A DNA stretch of 54,283 nt. Origin: an uncultured Verrucomicrobiae bacterium (GTDB lineage: Bacteria > Verrucomicrobiota > Verrucomicrobiia > JADLBR01 > CALLMV01). This document shows positions 9,702-19,727 of the stretch, piece by piece. Below the pieces are notes generated by a model. It saw only the letters and a program-made list of their open reading frames with translations, was not told the DNA's origin and searched no databases. Position 1 is the stretch's first letter. Each line of letters opens with the position of its first letter. The translations under genes and the position numbers were made by a program. The DNA is taken from positions 1 through 54,283 of the forward strand of contig CALLMV010000003.1 of NCBI GenBank assembly GCA_938005615.1, in the 5' to 3' direction.

Positions 9702-9785
9702 ACCAAAAGTTATGTAGCCCCAGTGCCACACGAGCAAAAGGAAATCTCCCTGGCTGTCAGCCCACTGCTGAAAAAACCTTGATGA

Positions 9786-11168
<1,383 letters not shown>

Positions 11169-11593
11169 TCTGCACGGCACGTGTTTAAAATTCTAATCAA
11201 TTTAAAAAGCAAAACATCCAAAAAGACTGAATTGTGTAAATTACAACATAGCAATATCATGATATTATAATACAGTTTTTAACTATATTGTAATATACGT
11301 ATATAATTACGTAATAATTTTTTGAATAAATAAAACTCTATCATCAATTGACTCTTAATCTCCTATACCAGCGAAGCGGGTAGCCATTTGCCGAAAAACA
11401 TAATTTCTTTGCCACAAAACACAGGTACGCTCTGCAAAGTCCATCTTCTCACGGCTCTTATTTGCTCAACTTAGCTTACGCACGCCAGAATCGGTCTGAT
11501 CAACTGCATCTTTTTTCTAGTGTATTAGTCAGTTATCTATTTGATAATATTGCTATATCATTATTTATTAATAAACTTTCGAGTATGGTAAGA
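11169..11593 (+). other. AT-rich gene-free stretch with one less AT-rich island
   Basis: No supported gene lies in these 425 bases. The first 175 bases are very AT-rich. A less AT-rich block at about 11360-11460 reads on the minus strand without a stop for some 34 codons (including RRWTLQSVPVFCGKE), which could be a remnant of a lost gene, but I recognise no family. The last 100 bases are AT-rich again and border the end of the glycosyltransferase gene. Confidence 0.45.
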
Positions 11594-12853
11594 TCATCGT
11601 CGTCGGGCGCGCCGGGCCATTTCCCTTTGCTCTCGTGTGTGTACCGTCACAGCCGGGCTAGTGGATTCACGAAGCAGTGTCTCCATCACATCACGTGCGG
11701 CGTGAGGCCGTGCAAGTGCCCGTGCAGAGGCTCGCATCATCCTGAGCTTTTCCGGGTTGTTGAGTAATTGATCAACTTTGTAGGATAGCGTGGTGTAGTC
11801 ATTCACACGAATACCAACACCCTTTTCCAGGATGTGGTCGGAATTTCGCTCCTCCTGCCCGGGTATAGGATTGACAACCACAAAAGGCAGCTGCCTTGCC
11901 AAAGCTTCAGCCACGGTCAGCCCCCCTGGTTTGCCAATGAAGATATCCGCCGCTGCCATCCACTCATCCATCTGTGTGGTGTATCCAAGGATCTTCCACT
12001 TTAAATTGGGCGATGGCTGCCGTGTGACCTGAACTGCGACACGATTTCGCAGCTCCTCATCCCGACCACAGATAACGACAATTTGTGCGGGTGTTTTGAG
12101 GTACTTTAAGTAGCGAACAAGCTGATCCACTGGCCCGACGGAAAGCGCACCCGCAGAGACGAGAAGCACAGGTTCATCTTGCTCTAACTCAAATTTTTCA
12201 CGCATCTTGCGCCTTGACTTGTTTTGCGCAAACTCTGGCAGTACTGGAATCCCAGATACCGTAATATAATCACCCGGCAAACCCAACATTTCTAGATGGG
12301 CCTTAGTCTCATCAAGCGCGACAAAGTATCTGTGAAACACCCGCGATAACCACATCGCATGGAAATCCAGATCAGTCACAACGATAGCCAAACGCGTGCG
12401 GATTTTACCTTCGGAAATCAGCCACGAGATGATTTCCGCTGGAAGAAAATGGGTACACACTGCCACATCGGGCTGCATTTTGCGGATCATTTCTACTAGT
12501 GGTTGTGTGTTCAGCCGGGATAACATCGTGCGCATGGCGTCCGTTTTCCACGGCTCATCACTTGTCTCGTACCACCAGCCCAGGAAGGTGGGTGCATCCT
12601 CCACAAGACGAATGTAAAATTTAGAGTAAAAATCGCGGAATAGTTTGTTAGTGTACGTCAGGGCATCCACATTTTTGACCTCAGCTACAAGCGGGTGGCC
12701 GAGGCAGACGCGCTCTAGGGCTTCAGCAGCGCGCAGGTGCCCTGTCCCTGCGGAGGCCGACATGATGAGCAGCCTTTTCTGGCGCAAGGGCAACAGTCCT
12801 GATGTTGCATTTGCCGCTTTTTGCTGTTCCAGAACTGTGTTACTGGGGATCAC
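11594..12853 (-). CDS. MGDG-synthase-like glycosyltransferase (GT28)
   Basis: The 419-residue protein belongs to the monogalactosyldiacylglycerol synthase/processive diacylglycerol glucosyltransferase group, related to MurG. The N-terminal domain carries the diagnostic MSASAGTGHLRAAEAL (about 31-46). The C-terminal GT-B donor domain has the nucleotide-sugar loop DIFIGKPGGLTVAEALARQ (about 325-343) followed by PFVVVNPIPGQEERN. Family members add a hexose from a UDP-sugar to diacylglycerol at the inner face of the membrane, so a glycolipid role is expected; donor and acceptor are unknown. The C-terminus is basic (REMARRARRR), which suits membrane association. It precedes no obvious lipid gene; tRNA-Phe is encoded 75 bases upstream on the same strand. 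Confidence 0.85.
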   Translation of the reverse strand: MIPSNTVLEQQKAANATSGLLPLRQKRLLIMSASAGTGHLRAAEALERVCLGHPLVAEVKNVDALTYTNKLFRDFYSKFYIRLVEDAPTFLGWWYETSDEPWKTDAMRTMLSRLNTQPLVEMIRKMQPDVAVCTHFLPAEIISWLISEGKIRTRLAIVVTDLDFHAMWLSRVFHRYFVALDETKAHLEMLGLPGDYITVSGIPVLPEFAQNKSRRKMREKFELEQDEPVLLVSAGALSVGPVDQLVRYLKYLKTPAQIVVICGRDEELRNRVAVQVTRQPSPNLKWKILGYTTQMDEWMAAADIFIGKPGGLTVAEALARQLPFVVVNPIPGQEERNSDHILEKGVGIRVNDYTTLSYKVDQLLNNPEKLRMMRASARALARPHAARDVMETLLRESTSPAVTVHTREQREMARRARRR

Positions 12854-12928
12854 GCAAATATCCTATTGCACATTTGGCAAAAACATTGCCAATCATTAAC
12901 TGCACTATCGAGCTGAACAAAAGCAAAT

Positions 12929-13001
<73 letters not shown>

Positions 13002-13010
13002 TAAAGTGAT

Positions 13011-13039
13011 AAAATGTCATTTCTAATTTTATTCGTCAA
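13011..13039 (-). promoter_or_regulatory. Likely sigma70-type promoter of tRNA-Phe
   Basis: Reading the minus strand, a good -35 box TTGACG (13034-13039) is followed after 17 bases by a weaker -10 candidate CATTTT (13011-13016). Transcription would begin about three bases before the tRNA 5' end. Position and spacing are right; the -10 match is poor. Confidence 0.35.
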
Positions 13040-13168
13040 GCTACTAAGGGTTTACGATGAATTTAGATCAAACAATTGTACATGCTTTTTTTAGAATTTG
13101 AAAATTCTCAACTGACTCGCCTTGTTTTTTCTTCAAGAATGGCCAGCATTAAAATTAGAGGTGACTGA

Positions 13169-13942
13169 GTGATTCCCATTAAAACTCCCAGACAGATTGA
13201 AGCCATGCGTCGAAGTGGGGCGCTTGCTGCGCAGATTCGCGATCGGCTCGCAGATTTCCTTGAGCCCGGCATTACTACGCTCGATGTTGATCGAGAAGCA
13301 GAACGCCTTATCGCTCAAGCCGGTGCCAAAAGCGCATTCAAAGGCTACAAAGGTTTCCCGGGGCATCTTTGCATTTCCATAAATGAAGAGGTCGTCCACG
13401 GCATCGGTAGCCCTCGAAGAAAAATCCAACTTGGCGATCTTGTAAAACTCGATGTTGGTGTAGTACTTGAAGGCTGGCTCGGAGATACGGCCACCACTGT
13501 TCCCGTCGGCCCTGTGCCACCCGAGTGGGATCATCTCGTGCGCGTGACGGAAGAGGCTCTGGAGCGCGGCATTGCCGAAGCACGGGCAGGTGCGCGTGTA
13601 GGCCAGATTTCCCATGCCGTGCAAAAATTCGTGGAATCGCAAGGCTGTTCTATAGTGCGCGAATTTGTCGGCCACGGCCTGGGACGCAAACTTCATGAAG
13701 AGCCGCAAGTGCCCAACTTTGGCCGCCCCAAGGATGGCCCCAAACTCCGCCCGGGCATGGTGATCTGCATCGAGCCCATGGTGAATCTGGGCGGGCCTTC
13801 TGTGCGCGTGCTCTCCGACAAGTGGACGGCTGTGACAGTGGATGGACTGCCCTCCGCGCATGTCGAGCATACCGTGCTCATCACGGAAGATGCCCCGGAG
13901 ATCCTCACCCCCTCCTCGCGCGCCACGATCGCCATCTCTTGA
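13169..13942 (+). CDS. map: Methionine aminopeptidase, type I
   Basis: This cytoplasmic metalloprotease removes the initiator methionine from new proteins. The 257-residue product has all five metal ligands of the pita-bread fold: Asp95 (KLDVGVV), Asp106 (LGDTATT), His169 (GHGLGRKLHE), Glu202 (CIEPMV) and Glu233 (VEHTVLIT). The substrate-binding His77 in NEEVVHGIG is also present. The GTG start at 13169 is chosen because AGAGGTGA lies just upstream and the following MIPIKTPRQIEAMR is the normal N-terminus. The mpg gene begins 55 bases after its stop. The antisense strand carries a long open frame here that is only a shadow of this gene. Confidence 0.96.
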   Translation: MIPIKTPRQIEAMRRSGALAAQIRDRLADFLEPGITTLDVDREAERLIAQAGAKSAFKGYKGFPGHLCISINEEVVHGIGSPRRKIQLGDLVKLDVGVVLEGWLGDTATTVPVGPVPPEWDHLVRVTEEALERGIAEARAGARVGQISHAVQKFVESQGCSIVREFVGHGLGRKLHEEPQVPNFGRPKDGPKLRPGMVICIEPMVNLGGPSVRVLSDKWTAVTVDGLPSAHVEHTVLITEDAPEILTPSSRATIAIS

Positions 13943-13997
13943 GCTAGGTCCCCGACGCGGATTGTCTTTGCGCGTGCTGGGATGCAAGATCATCCCC

Positions 13998-14591
13998 ATG
14001 CCGCAAGATGCACTGAAAACCGCGAAGCTGAAGATTCTTTGCACGCCGCGAACCATTTTTGAGTCCACACCACTTGCGGCGGCACGTGCATTGGTGGGAG
14101 CCACCCTGCACTGGCGTGATTGTTCCGGCATCATCATTGAAACGGAAGCCTACAGCGAACGCAACGATCCCGCGTGTCACACCGCACGCTCCCCGAAGTC
14201 GCGCGCGTTTTTGGAAACTTCGCCGCCCGGCACACTCTACGTATATTTGAATTACGGCATGCACTGGATGCTGAATTTTGTGGTGAAATCGCCACGCGAA
14301 TCAGGCTTCGTGCTCATCCGCGCAATTCATCCCCTCACCGGCACTGAGCACATGCACCGCCGGCGCGGAGGGCGTCTGCCCTTGGCCAGCACACCGGGGC
14401 GGCTAACACAAGCACTCGGCATCACCGGCAACGATCACGGAATGGACTTGTGCTGCACCAGTGACTGCGCCCTGCAGGCCCCAACCCGGCGGATTCAGTT
14501 GAAGGCCTCCCCGCGCATTGGGATCTCCGTAGGAACAGAACTGCATTGGCGGTTCACACCCGCTACCCCAATCACGCAAGAGGCGCGATGA
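13998..14591 (+). CDS. mpg: 3-methyladenine DNA glycosylase, AAG/MPG family
   Basis: This base-excision repair enzyme removes alkylated purines. The 197-residue protein has the catalytic segment IIIETEAYSERNDPACHTAR (about 45-64), the conserved PPGTLYVYLNYGMHWMLN (77-94) region that holds the DNA, and GRLTQALGI near the C-terminus. The usual R-N-x-x-M-F motif is partly changed (SRAFLETSPPG). The ATG at 13998 is chosen because sequence before it does not align with the family. Its stop overlaps the exonuclease start by four bases (ATGA, 14588-14591), tying it to a repair cluster with recG. Confidence 0.92.
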   Translation: MPQDALKTAKLKILCTPRTIFESTPLAAARALVGATLHWRDCSGIIIETEAYSERNDPACHTARSPKSRAFLETSPPGTLYVYLNYGMHWMLNFVVKSPRESGFVLIRAIHPLTGTEHMHRRRGGRLPLASTPGRLTQALGITGNDHGMDLCCTSDCALQAPTRRIQLKASPRIGISVGTELHWRFTPATPITQEAR

Positions 14592-15142
14592 AAATCATCA
14601 CTGTCGTAGATTTTGAGACGACCCGGCCGGAGCCACGCCGCCCGGCACAACCTTGGCAAATTGGCATTGCTCAACTAGCTGATGGCGAGGTTGTGCCTGA
14701 TTCCCTCTGGCACAGTTATCTGCGAGTGGATGCAGATGTTCGGTATCATCGCGACATCATGCCCAATCGGGCGGAGAGAGAAATCATCGCTTCCGCTCCG
14801 GAATTTCACGAAGTGCTGCCCACTCTGCTCGCCAATCAACTTGCCTATCCCCTGGCCGCACACAACGCCTCTGTGGAGCGGACGATTCTGCGCCGTGCTG
14901 CACCGTTGCACGATTTTTCTGAGTGGATTGATACACTCGAACTTGCACGTCTGTGTTACCCAGGCATGACCTCATACGCTTTGAATGATGTGATCATCGC
15001 CCTTGGGCTTGAAGTGCCTCTGGAAAAACTTTGTCCTGGGCTATGCGCGCATCACGCCCTGCGCGACGCCGTGGCCTGCGCCCTGCTGCTGGGCCTAATG
15101 CACAAAGAGTTCTCTGTGCTGAATCATTGGGAGGCCACTTGA
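14588..15142 (+). CDS. DnaQ-like 3'-5' exonuclease (DEDDh family)
   Basis: The 184-residue protein is a single exonuclease domain. Motif Exo I is VVDFETT (Asp8, Glu10), Exo II is AHNASVERTIL with Glu where DnaQ has Asp, and Exo III is HHALRDAVA with the His-x4-Asp of the DEDDh type. No polymerase or other domain is attached. Among the family it resembles exonuclease X/DnaQ-like repair nucleases rather than oligoribonuclease. It overlaps mpg upstream (ATGA) and recG downstream (TTGA), so the three are translated from one message; a role in DNA repair or recombination follows from context. Confidence 0.85.
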   Translation: MKIITVVDFETTRPEPRRPAQPWQIGIAQLADGEVVPDSLWHSYLRVDADVRYHRDIMPNRAEREIIASAPEFHEVLPTLLANQLAYPLAAHNASVERTILRRAAPLHDFSEWIDTLELARLCYPGMTSYALNDVIIALGLEVPLEKLCPGLCAHHALRDAVACALLLGLMHKEFSVLNHWEAT

Positions 15143-17232
15143 GCAGCGAGTCATCACAATCGAAAGGATTGCGTGAGTTGTGGTATTCTCCCGTGCAGTT
15201 TTGCCCCGGCGTGGGGCCAGAGCGGGCACCGCTTTTGGAAAAACTGGATGTGCTCACCGTGGGGGATTTGTTGTTGCGCAAACCGAAACGCTACGAGGAC
15301 CGCCGCGAAGGTGCCTCGCGGGTTGAGGTCGGCGAATACTGTGCGCTGACCTTGGATGTGATTTCCTTTAAATTGAACCGCACTAAGGCGCGTAAGCTCA
15401 CGCTATTTGAGGTCAAGGCCCGCAACAGAGAAACCTCACAAGAGGTGTCGCTCCTCTGGTTCAACAATCCCTACATCGCGCAAAATTGGGAACGTCGTCC
15501 GCCTGAAAGTGTGAGCGTCTTCGGCCGAGTGAAACTTTCCCGCTCGGGAAAAATCCAGATTATCGCCCCGGAGTGGGAGCCGCTTTATCAGGATGCGGAA
15601 TTGCAGGTGCACACCCAACGCATCGTGCCGGTGTATGCCCTCACCGAAGGAATTTCCCAGCGCCTGATGCGGCGTATTCTCTGGAATTTGACGCAGCAGA
15701 TTACCGAGCTGGCCAGTGAGGATTCGGACTGGCTGCCGTTGTCAGGCGACCTCACCCCGTGGCATGAAGCACTAGCACAACTCCACTTCCCGGATTCTTT
15801 CGCTGCTGCAGAGCGAGCGAGACGACGACTCGCGTTCGATGAATTTTTTGTGTGGCAGACGTTGCTCGCCTTGCGACGACTGCGGCGCATCCAGGAGAAG
15901 GCCACGCCGCTGCAACCCACCGGAAAGTGGACCTCCGCCGCGCTTCAGGCCGCTGGCATCACACTCACCCCGGCGCAGAGCCGTTGCCTGCGCGAAATTT
16001 CTGCAGACCTCATGCTTGACCGCCCCATGAATCGCCTCCTGCAAGGCGATGTTGGCTCCGGAAAAACATGGGTGGCCCTGCTAGCTATGCTCCAAGCTGT
16101 GGAAGCAGGCCGAGCCGCCGCGCTTATGGCGCCTACTGAAATTTTGGCGCAACAGCATTACAACAATTTTCGAAAAATTCTCGGCCCGCTCGGCCTCACT
16201 GTGGGCCTCATGACGGGTAAAACAAAAACGCAATCCGGAGATTTTTTCCGTCCACACCTCTGGGTCGGCACGCATGCGCTTTTTCAAGATTCCGCCGAGC
16301 TGCCGGACGTGGCGTTGGTAGTGATTGATGAACAGCACAAATTTGGCGTGGAGCAGCGTGCCCGGTTGCGTCGCAAGGGTCAGAACCCGCACACTCTGGT
16401 CATGACGGCCACGCCGATTCCGCGCACTGTGGCACTCACGATTTATGGAGATCTGGATGTGTCCGTCATTGATGAATTACCCAAAGGGCGCGGCTCGCTT
16501 CGCACCCACATCCGCGAGCACACCGCGTTGCCCAAGGTCTGGAAGTTTGTTAAGGAGCAGTGCGCCGCGGGCCGTCAGGCTTATGTCGTTTATCCTATCA
16601 TCGGCCCGAGCGAAGCGATGGAGGACGTGAAAAGTGTTGAGGCCGAAGCCGGCGAACTCGAACGCCTACTCGCTCCGCACCAGATTGCCGTGATTCACGG
16701 GCGAGTGCCTTCGGCAGAGCGCGATGCGAGGATGGCGGCATTTCGCAAAGGTGAAGTGAGTGTGCTTGTGGCCACGTCGGTGATTGAAGTCGGTGTGGAC
16801 GTGCCCAACGCAACAATCATCGTGATAGAAAATGCGGAACGCTTCGGCCTGGCGCAACTCCACCAATTGCGCGGGCGTGTGGGCCGTGGGCCGCACCCCT
16901 CTCACTGCATTCTGGTGTTGGGGAAAAAGAATTCCGCCGCACGTGAAAGGCTGGCGATTTTGGAGGAGACACGCGACGGATTTCGCATCGCTGAGGCCGA
17001 CCTGGAACAGCGCGGTCTGGGCGATCTGCTTGGCGTCAAGCAATCTGGACGCGAGCACTTCCGCATCGGTCAAATCACCAAAGATCTCGATATCATTACA
17101 TCGGCTCGCGCGCGGGCCGAGACACTGCTAAAAGAAAATCCTACATTGGACGGTGCTCCGTGGTCGGAACTTCGCCGCCGGGTGCGCCATCTCGCGCGCA
17201 CACTGCAAAGCCACCTTGTGGATCGTGCATGA
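15139..17232 (+). CDS. recG: ATP-dependent DNA helicase RecG
   Basis: RecG remodels stalled replication forks and branch-migrates Holliday junctions. The product is 697 residues, the normal length. An N-terminal wedge/OB domain (about 1-230) is followed by the helicase core: Walker A GDVGSGKT with Lys309, DEQHKFGVEQR from Asp397, TATPIPRT, and GRVGRG in the C-terminal RecA-like domain. The TTG at 15139 is chosen because GGGAGG ends five bases upstream and the resulting length is right; the frame itself is open further upstream inside the exonuclease gene. The start overlaps the exonuclease stop (TTGA), and the stop overlaps the next gene's ATG (17229-17232). Confidence 0.96.
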   Translation: MSSESSQSKGLRELWYSPVQFCPGVGPERAPLLEKLDVLTVGDLLLRKPKRYEDRREGASRVEVGEYCALTLDVISFKLNRTKARKLTLFEVKARNRETSQEVSLLWFNNPYIAQNWERRPPESVSVFGRVKLSRSGKIQIIAPEWEPLYQDAELQVHTQRIVPVYALTEGISQRLMRRILWNLTQQITELASEDSDWLPLSGDLTPWHEALAQLHFPDSFAAAERARRRLAFDEFFVWQTLLALRRLRRIQEKATPLQPTGKWTSAALQAAGITLTPAQSRCLREISADLMLDRPMNRLLQGDVGSGKTWVALLAMLQAVEAGRAAALMAPTEILAQQHYNNFRKILGPLGLTVGLMTGKTKTQSGDFFRPHLWVGTHALFQDSAELPDVALVVIDEQHKFGVEQRARLRRKGQNPHTLVMTATPIPRTVALTIYGDLDVSVIDELPKGRGSLRTHIREHTALPKVWKFVKEQCAAGRQAYVVYPIIGPSEAMEDVKSVEAEAGELERLLAPHQIAVIHGRVPSAERDARMAAFRKGEVSVLVATSVIEVGVDVPNATIIVIENAERFGLAQLHQLRGRVGRGPHPSHCILVLGKKNSAARERLAILEETRDGFRIAEADLEQRGLGDLLGVKQSGREHFRIGQITKDLDIITSARARAETLLKENPTLDGAPWSELRRRVRHLARTLQSHLVDRA

Positions 17233-18164
17233 AAACGCGTGCTGCAAACAAGGCTCTAATCTCGTTACTGAAGTTATGGTTAATTGTTGTGCCGGTGTTT
17301 CTTATTGTAACGGCATCGTGGTTTTACAAAGCACTACGCAAACTCGGTACGACGACAGGCTGGCAGTTTTTAGCAACAGTCGGCTTCGGCTCGGTGATCG
17401 AACGCACGTTACAACTGACGCTTTTGCCCGCACTGCTCGCGCTTCTCTATGTGAAAGGATGGCGACGTTGGCGTGACTACGGATTGATGAAAGGCTGGTT
17501 GCGCATGGCCCCTTGGGGAGTGGCGCTGGCCTGCGCTGCCGTCGTGGTTGCGACAGTTTTTCAAATTGCTCTGGGAGCACGAGAGTTCAAGGCTTCCATT
17601 CCATGGCTGGCGGTTTTGGCGGTGCTGCCTGGTGCGGCTGTGGTGGCACTTATTGAAGAAGTATTATTCCGCGGAGTATTACTTCAGTTGCTCGCAAAGC
17701 GGATGATGTTCTGGCTGGCGAATCTGCTTCAGGCATTGATTTACGCATTTGTTCACTTTCTCTCGCCCGCTGGTTTTGGTTCAAAACATGAAGCCACAGC
17801 CTGGAGCGGCATCCAGTGGCTGGGGGCGGTATTTCGCCAGTTTTTTGATTGGCAAAAACTTTCTGACTCCCCTGCCCTGTGGATCAAGTTTCTTGCACTG
17901 ACAGCACTCGGTTGGCTCATGGGGGTGTCTGTTCGTGCGTGCGGACACATCGGCTGGGCGGTGGGTTTCCATTTTGGGGCTGTGTGGACGTTGCTTACAA
18001 TTCGCAGTTGGACTGAGGCGGAAAAGGGTTGGTGGCGGCCGTGGATTGGGCGCGAGCCGGTTGAAAGCATGGATGTTCTTGGCATAGCGATGCTACTTTG
18101 TGTTTTGCAGGCGCTGCTTGCACACGTTGAAAGCAAAAAAATAAAATTGTTTAATGTATTTTAA
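17229..18164 (+). CDS. CPBP family intramembrane protease
   Basis: A 311-residue inner-membrane protein with about eight hydrophobic helices. It carries the CPBP (Abi) motifs: EEVLFRG (Glu143, Glu144, Arg148), a His in YAFVHFLSP (His176) and a third motif GWAVGFHFGAVWTLL, so the metal site looks complete. Family members are glutamic-type intramembrane proteases related to Rce1; substrates in most bacteria are unknown. The ATG at 17229 overlaps the recG stop by four bases, giving four consecutive overlapping genes (mpg, exonuclease, recG, this one). A functional link to repair is not established; co-expression is. Confidence 0.87.
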   Translation: MKTRAANKALISLLKLWLIVVPVFLIVTASWFYKALRKLGTTTGWQFLATVGFGSVIERTLQLTLLPALLALLYVKGWRRWRDYGLMKGWLRMAPWGVALACAAVVVATVFQIALGAREFKASIPWLAVLAVLPGAAVVALIEEVLFRGVLLQLLAKRMMFWLANLLQALIYAFVHFLSPAGFGSKHEATAWSGIQWLGAVFRQFFDWQKLSDSPALWIKFLALTALGWLMGVSVRACGHIGWAVGFHFGAVWTLLTIRSWTEAEKGWWRPWIGREPVESMDVLGIAMLLCVLQALLAHVESKKIKLFNVF

Positions 18165-18260
18165 ACATTCAAAATATTTTCACGTCGTGATTTTTGATTC
18201 TATTCTTTCGTAATAAGAAAATCATTTTTCCCATCCACGATTTACGCTTAAGAAGTTGCG

Positions 18261-19706
18261 ATGACCGAACAACCAGATTCATCAGGCGATTCGTTGCTAG
18301 CTCTCCGGCTAAACAAAGCATTGGAGTTAAAACAGCTTGGAATAGATCCTTTCGGGCACAGTTTCACAGGCACAATACCCATCTCCCAGGTGCTCCAGGA
18401 ATTTGCCGAAGGTCGTGCTGTGCGCATTGCCGGACGGATGCTTACTCGCCGAGATATGGGTAAAAGTGCCTTCGCCCATATCCAGGACGAAAGCGCAAAA
18501 ATTCAGATTTTTCTCAGTCGTGACAGTGTACCTGAACAAGAATTTGAAGTCTTCAAAAGGTTGACAGACTTAGGCGACATTCTGGGGATTGATGGGGAAT
18601 TATTCGTCACGAAGACGGGTGAGCGCAGCGTCAAGGCCCGTGCCCTGCACTTTTTGAGCAAAGCACTACGCCCACTTCCAGATAAGTGGCACGGCCTAAC
18701 TGACACCGAGCAGCGATACCGCCAGAGGTATTTGGATTTAATTGTCAACACCGAGGCTCGAGATGTGCTGCGCAAGCGATTTGAGATAACAAAGGAGATT
18801 CGCGCATTTTTCGAACAAAGAGGATTTTTGGAGGTAGAGACTCCGATGATGCAAGCTGTGGCCGGTGGGGCAGCGGCGCGACCTTTTGTGACTCATCACA
18901 ATGCACTGGATCTGCAACTTTACTTACGTATTGCACCGGAGCTGTATCTGAAGCGGTTGTTAGTGGGTGGTTTTGAAAAGATTTTTGAGTTGAACCGCAA
19001 TTTCCGTAATGAAGGCATCTCTCGCAGGCATAATCCTGAGTTTACCATGTTGGAGGCTTACTGGGCTTATGCGGACTATGATTTGTTTGCGGCGTTTGTG
19101 GAGGATCTCATTGTTCATCTGGCGCGAAAATTTGCTTACTCCGGACCGCTGGATTTTTCACCACCCTTTGCACGCGTGAGATATCGTGATGCAGTTGCTG
19201 AGGTTGCAGGGGAGGACTGGTTTTCTCTGACACGCGAACAGCGACGCGAGCGGGCTAAGATGCTGGGTGTGGAATTTGCTCCCGATGCAGAAGATTATGA
19301 AGTGACACAAGAAGTGTTTGAAAAATTAGTGGAGGGACAAACGCAGAATCCCACATTCTACACGCATTTGCCACGTGAGTTGGTGCCTCTGGCAAAGGCA
19401 AATTCTGACGATCCGTCGCTGGTGGATGTTTTTGAATTGGTGATTGCAGGTGTGGAGGTGTCACCAGGCTATACAGAGTTAAACGATCCGGTGGCACAAC
19501 GTGAGAGGTTACTGGCGCAATCAGGCGGTGAAACTCAGGCACTCGATGAGGATTTTCTCCAAGCACTGGAGCATGGGATGCCCCCAGCCGGAGGAATTGG
19601 GATTGGAATTGATCGCCTGGCGATGATCCTGACTGGCGCTGAGTCTATTCGGGATGTCATTTTCTTCCCACTGCTGCGTCCGAAGTCTGGTACTGCTGGC
19701 GGATGA
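18261..19706 (+). CDS. lysS: Lysyl-tRNA synthetase, class II
   Basis: It charges tRNA-Lys. The 481 residues comprise an N-terminal OB anticodon-binding domain (about 35-145, VRIAGRMLTRRDMGKSAF) and a class II catalytic core. Motif 2 is FRNEGISRRHNPEFTMLEAY, and the GIDRLAMILTGAESIRDVIF region is motif 3. The length is slightly short for bacterial LysRS (about 490-505), due to a compact N-terminus. Its coding strand is rich in G and T, unlike many genes in the window. A tRNA-Lys(CUU) gene lies 11 kb away. It is convergent with folE2, 21 bases between stops. Confidence 0.96.
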   Translation: MTEQPDSSGDSLLALRLNKALELKQLGIDPFGHSFTGTIPISQVLQEFAEGRAVRIAGRMLTRRDMGKSAFAHIQDESAKIQIFLSRDSVPEQEFEVFKRLTDLGDILGIDGELFVTKTGERSVKARALHFLSKALRPLPDKWHGLTDTEQRYRQRYLDLIVNTEARDVLRKRFEITKEIRAFFEQRGFLEVETPMMQAVAGGAAARPFVTHHNALDLQLYLRIAPELYLKRLLVGGFEKIFELNRNFRNEGISRRHNPEFTMLEAYWAYADYDLFAAFVEDLIVHLARKFAYSGPLDFSPPFARVRYRDAVAEVAGEDWFSLTREQRRERAKMLGVEFAPDAEDYEVTQEVFEKLVEGQTQNPTFYTHLPRELVPLAKANSDDPSLVDVFELVIAGVEVSPGYTELNDPVAQRERLLAQSGGETQALDEDFLQALEHGMPPAGGIGIGIDRLAMILTGAESIRDVIFFPLLRPKSGTAGG

Positions 19707-19727
19707 TTGAGTGGTGTTTTGAAGTGT

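Noticed and set aside
11347-11360. A 13-base match (TTGACTCTTAATC) to the anticodon arm of tRNA-Lys at 30 kb, considered as an integration scar
   Set aside because: Repeats of this length are expected by chance in a window this size, and the flanks do not match the tRNA.
13133-14137. Long minus-strand open frame (334 codons) opposite map
   Set aside because: The + strand encodes an unmistakable methionine aminopeptidase with all metal ligands; the antisense frame has no recognisable features.
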